From positions 1-64,000 of the forward strand of contig NZ_BDBR01000002.1 in the NCBI RefSeq assembly GCF_001613085.1: a DNA stretch of 64,000 bases, written 5' to 3'. The DNA comes from Nocardia salmonicida NBRC 13393. Lineage in GTDB: Bacteria; Actinomycetota; Actinomycetes; Mycobacteriales; Mycobacteriaceae. The notes beneath the pieces are model-generated. The model was given only the letters and a program-made list of their open reading frames with translations, did no database searches and had not been told where the DNA came from. Positions 50,604 through 58,879 of the stretch are shown here, piece after piece (within the stretch, counting starts at the first letter, position 1; each line of letters begins with the position of its first letter). The position numbers were made by a program, and so were the translations under genes.

Positions 50604-51463
50604 TGACGGTGGGGGACAAGGACAGTGACGGGCTCGACGAGCAGGTACTGCTGTCCGAGGATCGGAACGGGGTGCGCACGCTGACCCTGCATCGCCCGCG
50701 TCGCAAGAACGCGATCAACCGGGAACTGTGGGTGGCCCTGCGCGTGGCGCTGGATGCGGCGGGCCGTGATCGCGGCGTCCGCGCGCTCGTGCTCACCGGT
50801 GCGGGCGGGGCGTTCTGTTCGGGTGCGGATATCTCCGCGCCCGACCCCAGTCATCCGATCCACAAGTTGCGCGCGCTCACCGAGGTCGCGCTGTTGCTGC
50901 ACGAGTTGCCGATTCCCACCATCGCCAAGGTGCGCGGGGTGGCGGTCGGCGCGGGCTGGAATCTGGCACTGGGCTGCGATCTGGTGGTCGCGGAACCGGA
51001 TTCGCGGTTCTCGCAGATCTTCACCCGCCGTGGGCTGTCGCTCGATCTCGGCGGGTCCTGGCTGCTGCCCAAACTCGTCGGGCTCCAGCAGGCCAAGCGG
51101 CTGGCGCTGCTGGCCGAGACGATCGACGCCGCGCAGGCGCACGCGCTGAACCTGGTGACCTGGGTCGTCGCGGAGCCGGAGCTCGATGCCTTCGTCGTCG
51201 AGCTCGCCGAACGGCTGGCCGCCGGACCGCCGGTCGCGCTGGCCCAGACCAAGGCGCTGCTGAACGAGGGCGCCGACCGCACCCTGCGCGACGCATTGGC
51301 CAATGAGGCTCGCGCACAGGGGGTCAACTTCGCGACCGCTGACGCACCGGAGGCGTTCGCGGCATTCGCCGCCGCCAGGGAGCCGGAGTTCACCGGCCGC
51401 TGGGCGCTCGCCCGGCAGGCCGAACCAACGATGACTAGTTCGAATGGAGAGCGCGATGCGTGA
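50603..51463 (+). CDS. Enoyl-CoA hydratase/isomerase family protein
   Basis: 286 residues. The oxyanion-hole regions are GGAFCSGADIS and AVGAGWNLALGCDL. Asn replaces Glu144, and Phe stands near Glu164, but LSLDLGGSWLLPKLVG keeps the Asp typical of PaaG-type isomerases. A delta-enoyl-CoA isomerase or related enzyme is more likely than a hydratase. The ATG overlaps the CoA-transferase stop. Confidence 0.87.
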   Translation: MTVGDKDSDGLDEQVLLSEDRNGVRTLTLHRPRRKNAINRELWVALRVALDAAGRDRGVRALVLTGAGGAFCSGADISAPDPSHPIHKLRALTEVALLLHELPIPTIAKVRGVAVGAGWNLALGCDLVVAEPDSRFSQIFTRRGLSLDLGGSWLLPKLVGLQQAKRLALLAETIDAAQAHALNLVTWVVAEPELDAFVVELAERLAAGPPVALAQTKALLNEGADRTLRDALANEARAQGVNFATADAPEAFAAFAAAREPEFTGRWALARQAEPTMTSSNGERDA

Positions 51464-52601
51464 GGTAGTAGTGGTCGAAGCGGTGCGCACGCCGTGGGGC
51501 AAGCGCAACGGTGGCCTGTCGGGGATCCATCCGGCGGACCTGTCCGCGGTCGTGCTCAACGCACTGATCGAGCGCACCGGGATCGACCCGTCCGTCATCG
51601 ATGACGTGATCTGGGGCTGTGTTTCCCAGGTCGGTGACCAGTCGAGCAATATCGGACGGTACGCGGTGCTGGCCGCCGGATGGCCGGAGAGCATTCCCGG
51701 CACGACGGTGAACCGGGCCTGCGGCTCGAGCCAACAGGCCGTGGATTTCGCTGTGCAGGCGGTGATGTCGGGTCAACAGGACGTCGTCGTGGCGGGCGGG
51801 GTGGAGGTGATGAGCCGGGTACCGCTGGGTTCGGCGAAAGCCGGCGGGTCCCCGTATGGCCCGAAAGCCCTTGCGCGCTACCCGGACTTCTCGTTCAACC
51901 AGGGCATTTCCGCGGAGCTGATCGCTCAGAAGTGGGGACTGACGCGGCATCGGCTCGATGAGTTCGCCTCACTCTCGCACGAGCTGGCCGCCGCCGCCCA
52001 GGATCGAGGCGCGTTCGACGCACAGCTCGTGCCCGTCGATACCGAGGGCGCCACGGTGACCGCCGACGAAGGCGTGCGCCGCGGGACGAGCCCCGAGACC
52101 CTCGCCAGGTTGAAACCGGCCTTTCAGGACGACGGAGTCATCCACGCGGGCAACTCCTCCCAGATCTCCGACGGTGCCGCCGCCGTGCTGGTGACGACAC
52201 CGGAGCGCGCCCGCGAGCTGGGGGTGACACCGCTGGTGCGTTACCGCGCGGGCGCGGTCACCGGTGCCGACCCGGTGCTCATGCTGACCGGTCCGATCCC
52301 GGCGACCGAGAAGGTCTTGCGTAAAGCCGGTCTGGATCTGTCCGAGATCGGCGTCTTCGAGGTGAACGAGGCGTTCGCGTCGGTCCCGCTGGCCTGGCTC
52401 GCCGAAACCGGCGCCGACCCACAACTGGTCAATCCGCTCGGCGGTGCGATCGCGCTGGGTCATCCGCTCGGAGGTTCGGGAGCGGGCCTGCTCGCCCGGA
52501 TGGTTCATCACATGCGCGACAACGGAATTCGCTACGGCCTGCAGACGATGTGCGAGGGCGGCGGCACCGCCAACGCCACCATCGTCGAACTGGCAGCCTG
52601 A
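51456..52601 (+). CDS. Acetyl-CoA C-acyltransferase (thiolase, FadA-like)
   Basis: 381 residues. Nucleophile Cys89 in NRACGSSQQA, His in ALGHPLGGSG, and the second Cys in MCEGGG are all in place for a degradative thiolase. NEAFASVPLAW carries the conserved NEAF. It cleaves 3-ketoacyl-CoA to release acetyl- or propionyl-CoA. Start at MREVVVV after GGAGAG; overlaps the previous gene by eight bases. Confidence 0.92.
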   Translation: MREVVVVEAVRTPWGKRNGGLSGIHPADLSAVVLNALIERTGIDPSVIDDVIWGCVSQVGDQSSNIGRYAVLAAGWPESIPGTTVNRACGSSQQAVDFAVQAVMSGQQDVVVAGGVEVMSRVPLGSAKAGGSPYGPKALARYPDFSFNQGISAELIAQKWGLTRHRLDEFASLSHELAAAAQDRGAFDAQLVPVDTEGATVTADEGVRRGTSPETLARLKPAFQDDGVIHAGNSSQISDGAAAVLVTTPERARELGVTPLVRYRAGAVTGADPVLMLTGPIPATEKVLRKAGLDLSEIGVFEVNEAFASVPLAWLAETGADPQLVNPLGGAIALGHPLGGSGAGLLARMVHHMRDNGIRYGLQTMCEGGGTANATIVELAA

Positions 52602-52617
52602 CCACAAGGAGATATCG

Positions 52618-53766
52618 GTGCGCCGAGACATCTACACCGAGGACCACGAAGCTTTCCGCGGGCTGGCCAGGGAATTCATCGAGAAGGAGATCGCACCCCA
52701 CTACGCCGAGTGGGAAAAGGCCGGGCAGATGCCGCGAGAGATCTTCGAAAAGCTCGGTGCGCTCGGTATTCTCGGCGTCGCGATCCCGTCGGAGTACGGG
52801 GGAGCGGGGCTGCGGGACTATCGCTACAACGCCGTCCTGCAGGAGGAAGCGGCCCGCGCGCTGGTGACCCTGAGCACGGTGCGCACCCAACTCGACGTCA
52901 TCCTGCCCTACTTCCTGGAATACGCCGACGAGCAGCAACGCGAACGCTGGTTTCCCGGCCTCGCGAGCGGTGCGTTGCTCACCGCCATCGCGATGACCGA
53001 ACCGGGCACCGGCTCCGATCTGGCCGGAATGCGCACCTCTGCCGTTCGCGACGGCGACGACTATCTGCTCAGTGGCGCGAAGACTTTCATCACCGGCGGC
53101 CTGCTCGCCGACTTGGTGATCGTGGTGGCACGGACCTCGACCGACCCGGACAACCGGCGCGCGGGTCTGACACTGCTGGTGGTCGAGGACGGCATGCCCG
53201 GATTCGAGCGCGGGCGGGTTTTGGACAAGATGGGTTGCAAGGTGCAGGACACCGTCGAGTTGTCGTTCGACCAGGTCCGAGTCCCCGCGGCGAATCGACT
53301 CGGGGCCGAGGGCGCGGCTTTCGGCTACCTCGGCAACAATCTGTCGCAGGAACGGATGACGGTCGCCGTCGGCTCGGTCGCCCAGGCGCGGGCCGCGATC
53401 ACCGCGACGATCGACTATGTCAAAGAGCGCAAGGCCTTCGGGAAACCGGTCTCGTCCTTTCAGAACACCAAGTTCGAACTCGCCGCGATGTCGGCGGAAC
53501 TCGAGGCCGCGCAGACCATGGTGGATCGTGCCGTTCTCGATCTGGTGGCGGGCGAACTGTCCGGCCCCGACGCCGCCCGCGTCAAATTGTTCACCACCGA
53601 AATGCAAGGCCGGGTGGTCGACCGCTGCCTGCAACTGTTCGGTGGCTACGGCTATATGACCGAGTACCCGATCACACGGCTCTACACCGATGCGCGGGTG
53701 GCCCGCATCTACGCCGGAACCAGCGAGGTCATGAAGGTGATCATCGCCAAATCCCTCGGTCTGTAA
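52618..53766 (+). CDS. Acyl-CoA dehydrogenase
   Basis: 382 residues, GTG start after AAGGAG. Motifs AIAMTEPGTGSDLAGMRTSA and AKTFITGGLLADLVIVVART, and the C-terminus LFGGYGYMTEYPITRLYTDA with RIYAGTSEVMKVIIAK. Ala replaces the MCAD Glu, which is common in the isovaleryl/long-chain-type branch where the base lies earlier. Last gene of the operon, followed by a hairpin. Confidence 0.9.
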   Translation: MRRDIYTEDHEAFRGLAREFIEKEIAPHYAEWEKAGQMPREIFEKLGALGILGVAIPSEYGGAGLRDYRYNAVLQEEAARALVTLSTVRTQLDVILPYFLEYADEQQRERWFPGLASGALLTAIAMTEPGTGSDLAGMRTSAVRDGDDYLLSGAKTFITGGLLADLVIVVARTSTDPDNRRAGLTLLVVEDGMPGFERGRVLDKMGCKVQDTVELSFDQVRVPAANRLGAEGAAFGYLGNNLSQERMTVAVGSVAQARAAITATIDYVKERKAFGKPVSSFQNTKFELAAMSAELEAAQTMVDRAVLDLVAGELSGPDAARVKLFTTEMQGRVVDRCLQLFGGYGYMTEYPITRLYTDARVARIYAGTSEVMKVIIAKSLGL

Positions 53767-53776
53767 GGGATGAGCA

Positions 53777-53813
53777 GATCTGCCCCACGACCACCGTTGT
53801 CGTGGGGCAGATC
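53777..53813. terminator. Shared hairpin terminator
   Basis: A 15-bp perfect stem (GATCTGCCCCACGAC and complement) with a 7-base loop between the convergent dehydrogenase and alpha/beta-hydrolase genes. Confidence 0.8.
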
Positions 53814-53829
53814 CCGCTGACCGAGAATG

Positions 53830-54723
53830 TCACCGGCGCGCGATCACACATTCCTCGATGAAGGACATAACCTTGAGGTGATACGCGGTCGCCGAGTGCC
53901 CCATGCTCAGGTTATGGCCGCTGTCGGCTTGCTCGTTGAGCACCACGCGCGGCGCGGACGTGAACAGGGCGGCGACCTCACCCAGCGCGATCGGGTCGGT
54001 GCGCCATACCCTCTCGTAGGCGCCCACGGTGAACTGGACCGGAACGCTGACGTTCGCGGCGAGGCGCGCGAAATCGTGCGTCGCCCACCGCGGCATCACG
54101 GTGGCCTCATAGGCGGGGCCGGGTGACGCGATCGCCGCACCGCCGAAGATCTCGGTGGGATACAGATGGCTGGGCTGCCAGAGCAGTTCGCGCAGGCGGT
54201 CGCCTCGACCGGGTCCCCCTGCCGTCAGGCTACTGATGGCATCGGGATGGTGTTCTCGGCCGGTTCCCGCCAGTTCGATACCGAGCAACGTCGCGCCGCG
54301 CTCGTCGGCGGCCATGCGTACAGCCAACTCGCACCCGGCCGAATGCGCGAGGACGAACAGCCCCGCGCCGCGGGGCCGCGTCCCGAGTATCCGCTCCACG
54401 ACGGCATAGGCGAGGTCGACGCGTCGGGTGGCCGGCGCGATTTCCCTCGCGTGCGGTGCCGAACTGCCGTAGCCGGGGCGGTCGATCGCGAGCACGGTGA
54501 ACCCGAGCGCGGGTGCGGTCCGCAGCAGCGACAGTCGGGGATGGCCGGGGCAGTCGAAGTAGGCGGAGGTGGTCACGCCCCCGTGCACCGCGATGATGAC
54601 CGCACGAGGATCGGCGGCCTCGGCCAGCAGCGCCGACATCGGGACACCGTCGATATCGACGGTGTGGGAGCTGATCGGGACGTCGTGCGGTAGCCGCACC
54701 AGATCGGACCCGGTACTGGTCAT
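53830..54723 (-). CDS. Alpha/beta hydrolase
   Basis: 297 residues. Oxyanion region VHGGVTTSAYFDCPGHPRLS, nucleophile elbow AHSAGCE, and His region DSGHNLSMGHSATAYHLKV. The fold is cytoplasmic (no signal). An ester, lactone or C-C bond hydrolase role in the catabolic pathway is possible. The ATG overlaps the small upstream gene by four bases. Confidence 0.85.
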   Translation of the reverse strand: MTSTGSDLVRLPHDVPISSHTVDIDGVPMSALLAEAADPRAVIIAVHGGVTTSAYFDCPGHPRLSLLRTAPALGFTVLAIDRPGYGSSAPHAREIAPATRRVDLAYAVVERILGTRPRGAGLFVLAHSAGCELAVRMAADERGATLLGIELAGTGREHHPDAISSLTAGGPGRGDRLRELLWQPSHLYPTEIFGGAAIASPGPAYEATVMPRWATHDFARLAANVSVPVQFTVGAYERVWRTDPIALGEVAALFTSAPRVVLNEQADSGHNLSMGHSATAYHLKVMSFIEECVIARR

Positions 54724-54911
54724 AGCTTCGGGTCACTTTCGCAGAGGGTGGGCACGACGGTGAGATGGCCGGCCTCCGCCGAGACCAGTACGGCGCAGGC
54801 GGCGATCGTCATGTCGGGCAGTACCGCCTTGGCGTAATGGAAGAAGCTCGCGCGCAGGCGCTGTGCGACGGTGGCGTTGCCGTTGGTCGGCGATGGCGAT
54901 GGGGGATGCAT
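54720..54911 (-). CDS. Small hypothetical protein coupled to alpha/beta hydrolase
   Basis: 63 residues from MHPPSPSPTNG, with a basic/aromatic centre (RLRASFFHYAKAVLP) and a weakly hydrophobic AACAVLVSAEAG. The start is uncertain: GGAGAG lies 14 bases before the ATG and 5 before an in-frame TTG three codons upstream. It overlaps the hydrolase start by four bases. No family recognised. Confidence 0.5.
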   Translation of the reverse strand: MHPPSPSPTNGNATVAQRLRASFFHYAKAVLPDMTIAACAVLVSAEAGHLTVVPTLCESDPKL

Positions 54912-54942
54912 CTCGATCAAGGAGACTCTCCATTCAATATGG

Positions 54943-54957
54943 GAGAATCTTACTCTC
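54943..54957. promoter_or_regulatory. Cluster operator, 11 of 12 (small gene / hydrolase operon)
   Basis: GAGAAT-CTT-ACTCTC differs from the consensus at one arm position and lies 32 bases before the small gene. Confidence 0.6.
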
Positions 54958-55089
54958 GCAACGAATTTTCCCGCAAGAGGGGTCATCTACATGCGGTTAG
55001 GCTTGCCGGAAGAGGGCATTTCCGCTTCCTTGAAGCTGCTGTAGTGTCGGGCTTCGACACCGCATTGTGGTCGAATCGGCCGTGCGATT

Positions 55090-55123
55090 AGAATGCATTC
55101 TCTAATATGAGAATGAGATTACC
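55090..55123. promoter_or_regulatory. Tandem cluster-operator-like sites
   Basis: AGAATGCATTCT (55090-55101) is a perfect 12-bp palindrome with a 2-base spacer, and GAGAATGAGATTACC (55109-55123) matches the consensus at 10 of 12. TAATAT between them could be the -10 box of the downstream gene. Confidence 0.5.
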
Positions 55124-55143
55124 ATCTAGGTCGGGAGAGCACG

Positions 55144-56334
55144 ATGCCGTTGATCGCTTCGGTCGGTACCTATCTGCCGTGCTGGGGTACCGCCGAAAAG
55201 CGCGTACCCGGTGACGACGAGGACGCGATCACGCTCGCGGTCGAGGCGGGTCGGGCCGCGATCGCCGCCGGGTCCGGGGTGGAACACGTCGTGCTGGTCA
55301 GCCGGGATCTCCCGCTGCTGGAAGGCGGCAATGCCGCGGTGCTGCTGGCGGGACTCGGCTTGGATTCCGAACTCGAGGTGACCGAGCGCCTCGGCGGGGC
55401 ACCCGCGACCCTGGACGCCCTCGGTTCGGCGCGGCCGCGGACTCTGGTGATCGGCGTCGACCTCGATCCAGCTGGTGCGGCCGCCGCGGTCACGGGCGAA
55501 CGGGGGTTACAGGTGCGGACCGTGGCGCGCGTCGCACGGAGCCTGCCGGTCCGGGCTCGCTATGCCACCGGCGTCGTGCACGACTACGGCGACCCCCGAC
55601 TGTTGCGTGAACGTGGACTACTCGGATCGCTGGCCGCGTCCTGGCTCGACACCCCCGTCGCGGTGGCAGGCGTCGATCACGAACAAGCCGCCGACCTGTG
55701 TGTGGGCACCCCGCCGCCGCTGCCGACGTTGGGCGCGAGTTCTGGATTGTTCGCCCTGGCGGCGATGGTGCAAGCGGGGCAGGCGGGCCCGCTGGTCGGC
55801 GTGGAGCAGGGGAGTCTGTCCGCTGTCACGGTCGCGGCGGGCGTGGTGCCGGTGCATCGACAGGAACCGGAGCCGCGCGGCAAACCCCTGGCCACGTTCG
55901 TGCCCGGTGCCGACATCCCGATCTCCCTGGCCGCCTACGAGCGCGCCTTCGAGGCGAAAGTGCGCTGGGCCGCCGGTCGGCACGCCGACACCGACGAACT
56001 GGATTTCCCGCCCCGATATCGGGTCGACGACGACGGTGCGCTGCGCACCGACTACACCCTGGTGCCGTTGCCCCGGACCGCCGTCGTCTACACGTCGGTG
56101 ACGGTGCATGTGCCGGTGCCGGGGCTGAAGACGCCGTATTCGCTGGTCATCGTCGAACTCGACGAGGTCGGTGTGCGCGCGCTGGTGAAGGTGACCAGCG
56201 CCGAACCGGGTTCGGTGGCCATCGGCGACCGCGGCCGCATGGTGCTGCGGCGAGTGGCTGTGCGGTCCGGAGTGCCGGACTACGGCTACGCCTTCGAACC
56301 GGAAACCCTCGAACGACAGGAGTCGGCAGCATGA
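55144..56334 (+). CDS. HMG-CoA-synthase-like / DUF35 OB-fold fusion protein
   Basis: 396 residues. The N-terminal ~260 residues are a reduced ketoacyl-synthase/HMG-CoA-synthase-like fold (MPLIASVGTYLPCWG, RLGGAPATLDALGSARPRTL, ASSGLFALAAMVQAG). The C-terminal ~120 residues are an OB-fold of DUF35 type (FPPRYRVDDDGAL ... YTSVTVHVPVPGLKTPYSLV ... SVAIGDRGRMVLRRVA). The zinc-ribbon cysteines usual in DUF35 are absent. Overlaps the SCP2-thiolase gene by four bases, the same pairing as in acyl-CoA retro-aldolases (Ltp2-ChsH2). Confidence 0.78.
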   Translation: MPLIASVGTYLPCWGTAEKRVPGDDEDAITLAVEAGRAAIAAGSGVEHVVLVSRDLPLLEGGNAAVLLAGLGLDSELEVTERLGGAPATLDALGSARPRTLVIGVDLDPAGAAAAVTGERGLQVRTVARVARSLPVRARYATGVVHDYGDPRLLRERGLLGSLAASWLDTPVAVAGVDHEQAADLCVGTPPPLPTLGASSGLFALAAMVQAGQAGPLVGVEQGSLSAVTVAAGVVPVHRQEPEPRGKPLATFVPGADIPISLAAYERAFEAKVRWAAGRHADTDELDFPPRYRVDDDGALRTDYTLVPLPRTAVVYTSVTVHVPVPGLKTPYSLVIVELDEVGVRALVKVTSAEPGSVAIGDRGRMVLRRVAVRSGVPDYGYAFEPETLERQESAA

Positions 56335-57509
56335 GAAGAGTTGCCATCGTCGGCGCCGGAATGACGCCCTTCGCCGAGCATTTCGCGCTCGGTATCAAAG
56401 ATCTGGTGCCGATGGCCTTCGCCGACTGCGCGCGCAGCATCGACAAGGGCTTGCGCAAGTCCGATATCCAGGCCGCCTGGTTCGGCGAGCTCGGCACCGC
56501 CGACGGGTTCGCCTCCGGCATTCTCGCCGACACCCTCGGCCTGCCCGACATCCCGGTGACCCGCGTCGAAAACGCCTGTGCCACTGGGCACGACGCGGTC
56601 CGCAACGCCCTGCTCGGCATCGCCTCCGGCGCCATCGACGTCGCCCTGGTGGTCGGCGCGGACAAGCTGCGCGAGTCGGCGTCCAAGGACATGCTGTGGG
56701 AATGGGAGGCGATGACCCGCGACATGGCATGGGACTACCCGCTCGGGCTGGTCGCCCCTGCCGGGTTCGCACTGCACGTGGCCAGGTACCTGCACGAATC
56801 GCCTGCCACCCGCGAACACATGGCCATGGTCGCGGTGAAGAATCATAAGCACGGTGTACGAAATCTCAAGGCGCGGTTGCGCTTCGAGATCAGCATCGAG
56901 GAAGCCCTCGCGGCCCCGACGGTGGTCACCCCGTTCGGACTCTACGATTGCGCGCCGCAGAGCGACGGAGCGGCAGCTCTCGTGCTGGCCGCCGAGGACG
57001 TGGTGGATCGCTACACCGACCGCCCGGTGTGGATTCGCGGGGTCGGCCTCGGCATGGATTCGGTGATGCACCAGCACAAGCTGGACATGACGACCTTCCC
57101 CGCCACGGTCCGCGCGGCCAAGCAGGCTTTCGGGATGGCTGGGTTGACGCCGTCGGACATCGATGTCGCCGAGGTGCACGACTTCTTCACCGGCATCGAG
57201 CTGATGAGCTACGAGGATCTCGGGTTCGCCGACCGGTTCGAGGCCCACAAACTCGTCGAAGCGGGAGTCACCAGCGTCGGCGGCGCACTACCGGTGAATC
57301 CCAGCGGCGGCTTGAAGTCGAAGGGGCACCCGCCGGGCGCCACCGGCGTCGCTCAGTGCGTCGAGCTGTTCGAGCAGTTGCGCGGCGACGCGGTGAACCA
57401 GGTCGATGGGGCGCGAATCGGCTTGGCGCACTCCATCGGTGGTCCCACCGCGGTGGCGGCTGTGACGATCCTGGCCGGGCCGGACGCTCGAGGCGCCTCT
57501 CAGCCGTAG
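56331..57509 (+). CDS. SCP2-type thiolase / lipid-transfer protein (Ltp-like)
   Basis: 392 residues. Cys83 is in RVENACATGHDA. The C-terminal part has VAEVHDFFTGIELMSYEDLG and NPSGGLKSKGHPPGATG, the His-bearing loop of the SCP2-thiolase family. Ltp-type members cleave steroid side chains as thiolases or as aldolases together with DUF35 partners. Its partner is the gene upstream. It overlaps the convergent amidohydrolase gene by 10 bases, with no hairpin between. Confidence 0.87.
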   Translation: MRRVAIVGAGMTPFAEHFALGIKDLVPMAFADCARSIDKGLRKSDIQAAWFGELGTADGFASGILADTLGLPDIPVTRVENACATGHDAVRNALLGIASGAIDVALVVGADKLRESASKDMLWEWEAMTRDMAWDYPLGLVAPAGFALHVARYLHESPATREHMAMVAVKNHKHGVRNLKARLRFEISIEEALAAPTVVTPFGLYDCAPQSDGAAALVLAAEDVVDRYTDRPVWIRGVGLGMDSVMHQHKLDMTTFPATVRAAKQAFGMAGLTPSDIDVAEVHDFFTGIELMSYEDLGFADRFEAHKLVEAGVTSVGGALPVNPSGGLKSKGHPPGATGVAQCVELFEQLRGDAVNQVDGARIGLAHSIGGPTAVAAVTILAGPDARGASQP

Positions 57510-58879
57510 ATGATTCGTCCGTCGACGACGGTGGCCGCGATCGGTGGGTTGGGCAGGATCGCGGTCACGTCCTCGGGTGCCACCGCCAACAGCGTCAGAT
57601 CGGCGACTTCGCCGGGTGCGATGGTGCGCGGCGCGGCCGGCCGTTCGGGTCGGCCGATGAACAGGCTCACCGCCGATCGAAGTGAAAGGCGCTCGGCCAC
57701 ATCGCGACCCGAATCCCGGTCGACGGCGGCGTGGACGAGCCGCCACGGGTCCGCGCCGCCGAACGGGGCGTCGGTGCCCGCGGCCACACCCACCCTCGCC
57801 TCCAGCAGGGACCCGAGCCGCCACAGATCCGGACGGTCCTCGACGGGCACCTCCCGTCGGTACTGGTCGCCTCGTTCGACCAGGAAATGTGGCTGGGTCA
57901 CTACCGGTACCCGGTTCGCACGCAACCACGCCATCGCCTCGACCGGGATGATCGCACCGTGCTCGATGCGATCGCCGAGACGTACGCCCGCGGCGTCGAG
58001 GGCGGTCATCGTCAGAATCAGTTGGACCCTGGTCACACAGTGCACGGCCACCGATCGGTCCGCGACGTGGATCTCGCGGATGCGAGCGATGAACTGATCG
58101 AGGGTCGGCAGGGCCGTGTCGTCGAGCAGAATCTTGGTCGGCCCCAGGGAGAACCGCAGGATCCCCGGGGCGGTGATGGCGGGCGGTGCCATGCAATGAA
58201 CTCGTTGCTGAATACGGCCACTGGCCACATCACGGGCGAAATCGTCGATATCGGTTTGCCGCAGGCCGGGGGTAGCGTCGGTGACGCCGGTGATCCCCAG
58301 TGCCGCAGCGCGCGCGCTGACCGCGGTGAGATCGACGGGCCGGGTGGCGATCTGGGCACCGAGCCAGGCATCCATCCGCCAGAGTCGGCCGTTGACCCGG
58401 CCGTCGAGGTCGCGTTCCACCCCTGGCTGTGTGCAGCGCTCCAGCTCTACCGCTGCGCAGGCAGGCGAATTGAGCGTCCAGAGGGCACCGGAGCGATGTT
58501 GGATACGGACCGGCCGCCCCGGGATCAAGCGATCGAGTGCCCACCGGTCCAACTCCCCAGCTGCCGACTCGTGGTAGCCGACGCCGCGGATCCACACTCC
58601 CTTCGGCAATGTCGCGTCCGCCTGCCGCAGCCGAGCCGCCAGATCGTCGACGGTGCGGATCGCCAGGGGGTCGAGCTGGATTGAATCGGCGGACGCGGCC
58701 AGGGAACGCAGGTGCACATGGTGGTCGTGCAGGCCGGGCAGCAGCCACCCGCCGTCCGCGTCGATGTCGTCCTCGCCGGGAAGCGGTCGTAGCCCGGTTC
58801 CACATTGGGTGATCGACCTACCGTGCCACCGAACATCGGTGTGTTCGGTCCCGAATATCCGAGCTCGTCGGATGAGCAT
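57500..58879 (-). CDS. Amidohydrolase family protein (YtcJ-like)
   Basis: 459 residues of the amidohydrolase_3 group. The metal motif is intact here (LLPGLHDHHVHLRSLAA), with later ligands in IRIQHRSGAL-, VAVHCVTR-, IEHGAIIP- and GTDAPFGG-type segments. Probably hydrolyses a C-N or lactone-like bond. Its ATG overlaps the CoA-transferase stop by one base; last gene of the final minus-strand operon. Contrast with the HxH-less paralogue at 43.6 kb. Confidence 0.85.
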   Translation of the reverse strand: MLIRRARIFGTEHTDVRWHGRSITQCGTGLRPLPGEDDIDADGGWLLPGLHDHHVHLRSLAASADSIQLDPLAIRTVDDLAARLRQADATLPKGVWIRGVGYHESAAGELDRWALDRLIPGRPVRIQHRSGALWTLNSPACAAVELERCTQPGVERDLDGRVNGRLWRMDAWLGAQIATRPVDLTAVSARAAALGITGVTDATPGLRQTDIDDFARDVASGRIQQRVHCMAPPAITAPGILRFSLGPTKILLDDTALPTLDQFIARIREIHVADRSVAVHCVTRVQLILTMTALDAAGVRLGDRIEHGAIIPVEAMAWLRANRVPVVTQPHFLVERGDQYRREVPVEDRPDLWRLGSLLEARVGVAAGTDAPFGGADPWRLVHAAVDRDSGRDVAERLSLRSAVSLFIGRPERPAAPRTIAPGEVADLTLLAVAPEDVTAILPNPPIAATVVDGRIIYG

